From NCBI GenBank assembly GCA_045612105.1, contig JAZKYL010000045.1:23795-87794 (forward strand): a DNA stretch of 64,000 nucleotides, in the 5' to 3' direction. Shown here in pieces: positions 62,203 through 64,000 of this stretch. The notes under the pieces were generated by a model. That model was not told the DNA's origin, ran no database searches, and saw nothing but the letters and a program-made list of their open reading frames with translations. The position numbers and the translations under genes are program-made. The stretch is from SVTX01 sp045612105 (GTDB lineage: Bacteria; Bacillota; Clostridia; Oscillospirales; CAG-272). Position 1 is the first letter of the stretch; the number at the start of each line of letters is the position of its first letter.

Positions 62203-62748
62203 ATGGATTTCACCGTTGAACTTTTGAAATACCCCACCGAAGAGGATTGGATGCTTTGTAAGCTCTGCACCCTCAACACCGTCGGCAAGACCAGCACCAA
62301 GCTCCCCACCGCCGAGTGGAGGCACAAGCTGCTGCTTAGCGAGCACAGCCCCATAAGAACCCTTAATTTCTGTATTAAAATGGTGATTCCCTATTACGTT
62401 TCGGTTCACTTCTGCCGTCACTTTATTGGTGTTACCCACTTCGTTCAGAGCCAGAGAAACGACCGTCAGGAGAACTACGACAGAACCAAGGCTCCCCAGG
62501 ATTCTCCCGTTTCTCATATGATGTACATAAACGCACAAGAGCTTATGTTCATGTCTCGCCGCCGCCTTTGTATGCAGGCTGACCCCTACACCCGTAAGGT
62601 AATGGCGGAGATCGTGCGACTTGTTGAGGAACAGTGCCCCGAATTCGTCGGCACTCTTGAGCCTATGTGCTCCTATCGCGGAGGCAGATGCACCGAGTTC
62701 ACCCCCTGCGGACTTTACAAGAAGTATCTGACGGGTAAGGAAGAATAA
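62203..62748 (+). CDS. Divergent ThyX-like (FAD-dependent thymidylate synthase family) protein
   Basis: 181 residues. The layout follows ThyX: HKLLLSEHSPIRTLNF, then VSVHFCRHFIGVTHFVQSQRND and a late SRRRLCMQADPYTRKVM. The diagnostic RHR-x7-SxNExSxRY motif of true ThyX is not kept; RHFIGVTHFVQSQR stands in its place. It may be a specialised or inactive branch. C-terminal Cys residues (CSYRGGRCTEFTPCGLY) are unusual. AAGGAG precedes the ATG. No dNTP gene adjoins it. Confidence 0.7.
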   Translation: MDFTVELLKYPTEEDWMLCKLCTLNTVGKTSTKLPTAEWRHKLLLSEHSPIRTLNFCIKMVIPYYVSVHFCRHFIGVTHFVQSQRNDRQENYDRTKAPQDSPVSHMMYINAQELMFMSRRRLCMQADPYTRKVMAEIVRLVEEQCPEFVGTLEPMCSYRGGRCTEFTPCGLYKKYLTGKEE

Positions 62749-62813
62749 ATGCAGAGTGCTGAATGCAGAGTTACTTTTGAAAACCGCATTAATCATTGAA
62801 TAAAATCACAAAA

Positions 62814-62831
62814 GGGCGACCTCGGTCGCCC
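62814..62831 (+). terminator. Hairpin just before the EamA transporter start
   Basis: GGGCGAC CTCG GTCGCCC: perfect 7-bp stem. No T-run follows. It may end the ThyX-like transcript or hide the start of the next gene. Confidence 0.5.
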
Positions 62832-62837
62832 ATATTT

Positions 62838-63737
62838 ATGACTATGAAAAAATCAAAACAAACAACAGGAATATTTTTAGCAATACTTGCTGCCGCTCTA
62901 TATGCTATCAATTCCCCATTTTCAAAGCTTTTGCTTGACTATATGCCCTCAACACTGATGGCAGGCTTTCTCTATATCGGCGCGGGAGTTGGAATGGGCA
63001 TAATTGCCGTTATTCGCAAGACCGCGAAGATAAATCAAGGAGAGGAAAAGCTGACGAAAAGCGATCTTCCCTATACTATCGCAATGATAGTGCTTGACAT
63101 CGCCGCGCCCATATTTTTGCTTCTCGGTCTCTCATACACCACGGCGGCAAACGCGTCTCTTCTCAACAATTTTGAGATCGTTGCCACCTCGCTGATCGCA
63201 CTTATGGTCTTCAAAGAAAAGATAAGTCCAAGGCTTTGGTTTGGAATCGGATTTGTGACCCTCTCCTGCGCTTTACTCTCTTTTGAGGACATTTCAAGCC
63301 TCAAATTTTCCTACGGCTCGCTGTTTATTCTTCTCGCCTGCCTCTGTTGGGGTATTGAGAACAACTGCACGCGAAAGCTTTCGGATAAAGACCCTCTTGA
63401 GATCGTTGTAGTCAAGGGACTTTGCTCGGGCGCGGGGTCTGTAATAATCGGACTTATTCTCGGTGAGCGTATCACAGTATGGTGGAGCGTACTTGCCGTC
63501 CTCGGAGTAGGCTTCGTGGCTTACGGACTTAGCATCTTCTTCTACGTCTACGCGCAAAGGAATCTCGGCGCGGCAAGAACAAGCGCATATTACGCTATTG
63601 CGCCCTTTATCGGTACTCTGCTCTCGCTTATCATCTTCAGAGATATGCCACCCTACACCTATTTCGCCGCCCTCGCCCTTATGATCGTCGGCGCGTGGCT
63701 CTGCTCGTCGGATAAGCCATTATTTAAAAAGAAGTAA
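62838..63737 (+). CDS. EamA/DMT family transporter
   Basis: 299 residues, ten membrane spans as two EamA repeats (LAAALYAINSPFSKLLLDYMP; LLACLCWGIENNCTRKLSD). Drug/metabolite transporters export or import small molecules; the substrate is unknown. ATG 62838 (or 62844) is chosen although no ribosome site is seen; a GC-rich hairpin lies seven bases before it. A TTG at 62796 would read through the hairpin and is less likely. A terminator overlaps the stop codon. Confidence 0.85.
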   Translation: MTMKKSKQTTGIFLAILAAALYAINSPFSKLLLDYMPSTLMAGFLYIGAGVGMGIIAVIRKTAKINQGEEKLTKSDLPYTIAMIVLDIAAPIFLLLGLSYTTAANASLLNNFEIVATSLIALMVFKEKISPRLWFGIGFVTLSCALLSFEDISSLKFSYGSLFILLACLCWGIENNCTRKLSDKDPLEIVVVKGLCSGAGSVIIGLILGERITVWWSVLAVLGVGFVAYGLSIFFYVYAQRNLGAARTSAYYAIAPFIGTLLSLIIFRDMPPYTYFAALALMIVGAWLCSSDKPLFKKK

Positions 63738-63760
63738 CGAAAAACCGTTACTTCTTTTTT
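63726..63760 (+). terminator. Intrinsic terminator of the EamA gene
   Basis: GAAGTAACG/CGTTACTTC stem with T6; it overlaps the stop codon. Confidence 0.88.
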
Positions 63761-63810
63761 GATGTTCAAATTTTGATTTGTCGGCCGAAGGGGACGCGGG
63801 GGAGGCGCGT

Positions 63811-63840
63811 TCGAGAAACTTTTTGAAAAAAGTTTCTCGA
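63811..63840. repeat. Inverted repeat in the terminal non-coding region
   Basis: TCGAGAAACTTTTT and its near complement form a 14-bp hairpin. The surrounding 63761-64000 has no convincing gene; a GC-rich part (63781-63810) and a wide inverted repeat (TATCGTGTT at 63929, AACACGATA at 63987) complete it. It looks like a dispersed intergenic repeat. Confidence 0.5.
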
Positions 63841-64000
63841 GCTCTTCAAAAACTTCCCCAAAAAATGGTTGGAAGTGTAGCCATTTCATCTTATGAAATC
63901 GTGAGGATTTTTATCAAAGCCTCACTGCTATCGTGTTTCGAGTGTATTGTAAACTCTTTTGTTTAAAAGGTTTCAAATAAACTTGCAACACGATAGAAGA

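Noticed and set aside
63778..63966. 62-codon open frame near the window end
   Set aside because: It runs through a hairpin repeat, has no ribosome site, and no family resemblance.
1..64000. tRNA, rRNA, riboswitch or T-box
   Set aside because: No cloverleaf, rRNA core or recognisable riboswitch consensus was found by eye; a covariance-model scan would be needed to exclude small RNAs.

Overview
The window looks like a chromosomal segment of a Gram-positive, anaerobic, probably gut-living member of Bacillota class Clostridia. The evidence is strong GGAGG-type ribosome binding sites, many TTGACA-17-TATAAT promoters, numerous lipoproteins with Thr/Glu-rich linkers, BspA-type leucine-rich repeats, and oxygen-sensitive ferredoxin enzymes (IorAB, ferredoxin-type aldo/keto reductase). 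I see no rRNA, tRNA, CRISPR array, transposase or prophage block. A species cannot be named from the sequence alone.

Layout. 1-5.1 kb: a GH42 beta-galactosidase cut by the window start, a DUF6512 membrane protein, a PatB/MalY-type C-S lyase and an M48 (Ste24-like) metalloprotease. 5.2-20.6 kb: one long minus-strand operon from a single strong promoter. It encodes a 2402-residue cell-surface subtilase, a lipoprotein, a complete oligopeptide ABC importer (OppA-B-C-D-F) and a small membrane protein, so it couples extracellular proteolysis to peptide uptake. 20.8-32.2 kb: three large Thr/Glu-rich lipoproteins (one with a TlpA thioredoxin domain, one built of CxxC repeats, one built of beta-type repeats). 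They are followed by a membrane protein with a C-terminal CxxC and a NapH-like polyferredoxin fused to a TlpA domain; this may be an extracytoplasmic thiol-redox module. 32.2-35.3 kb: a palindrome-rich MITE-like element, then a TetM-like ribosome GTPase fused to a YacP/Rae1-type NYN ribonuclease. 35.4-37.2 kb: a BspA-type LRR lipoprotein.

37.4-46.5 kb: an operon for fermentation of aromatic amino acids or arylpyruvates (sodium symporter, two phenylacetate-CoA ligases flanking IorA and IorB, tandem-ACT protein, amidohydrolase, aminotransferase). The inferred path is transamination, ferredoxin-linked oxidative decarboxylation to aryl-acetyl-CoA, and ATP recovery by the ligases. 46.6-52.2 kb: a glycerol kinase/monoacylglycerol lipase-type operon on the minus strand, divergent from a dGTPase-like HD protein and peptidase T.

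52.2-59.2 kb: a minus-strand secretion locus with two TasA/camelysin-like proteins carrying YA-x-LSDDL signal peptides, a SipW-type signal peptidase with a large membrane extension, a probable DUF5305 protein, and a two-component system (LytS-type kinase and SARP-like response regulator). An 11-bp direct repeat overlaps the -35 of the structural operon. 59.2-63.7 kb: methionine-sulfoxide reductase (fRMsr), an amidohydrolase, an aldo/keto reductase, a divergent ThyX-like protein and an EamA transporter. The last 260 bases hold only hairpins and repeat-like sequence.
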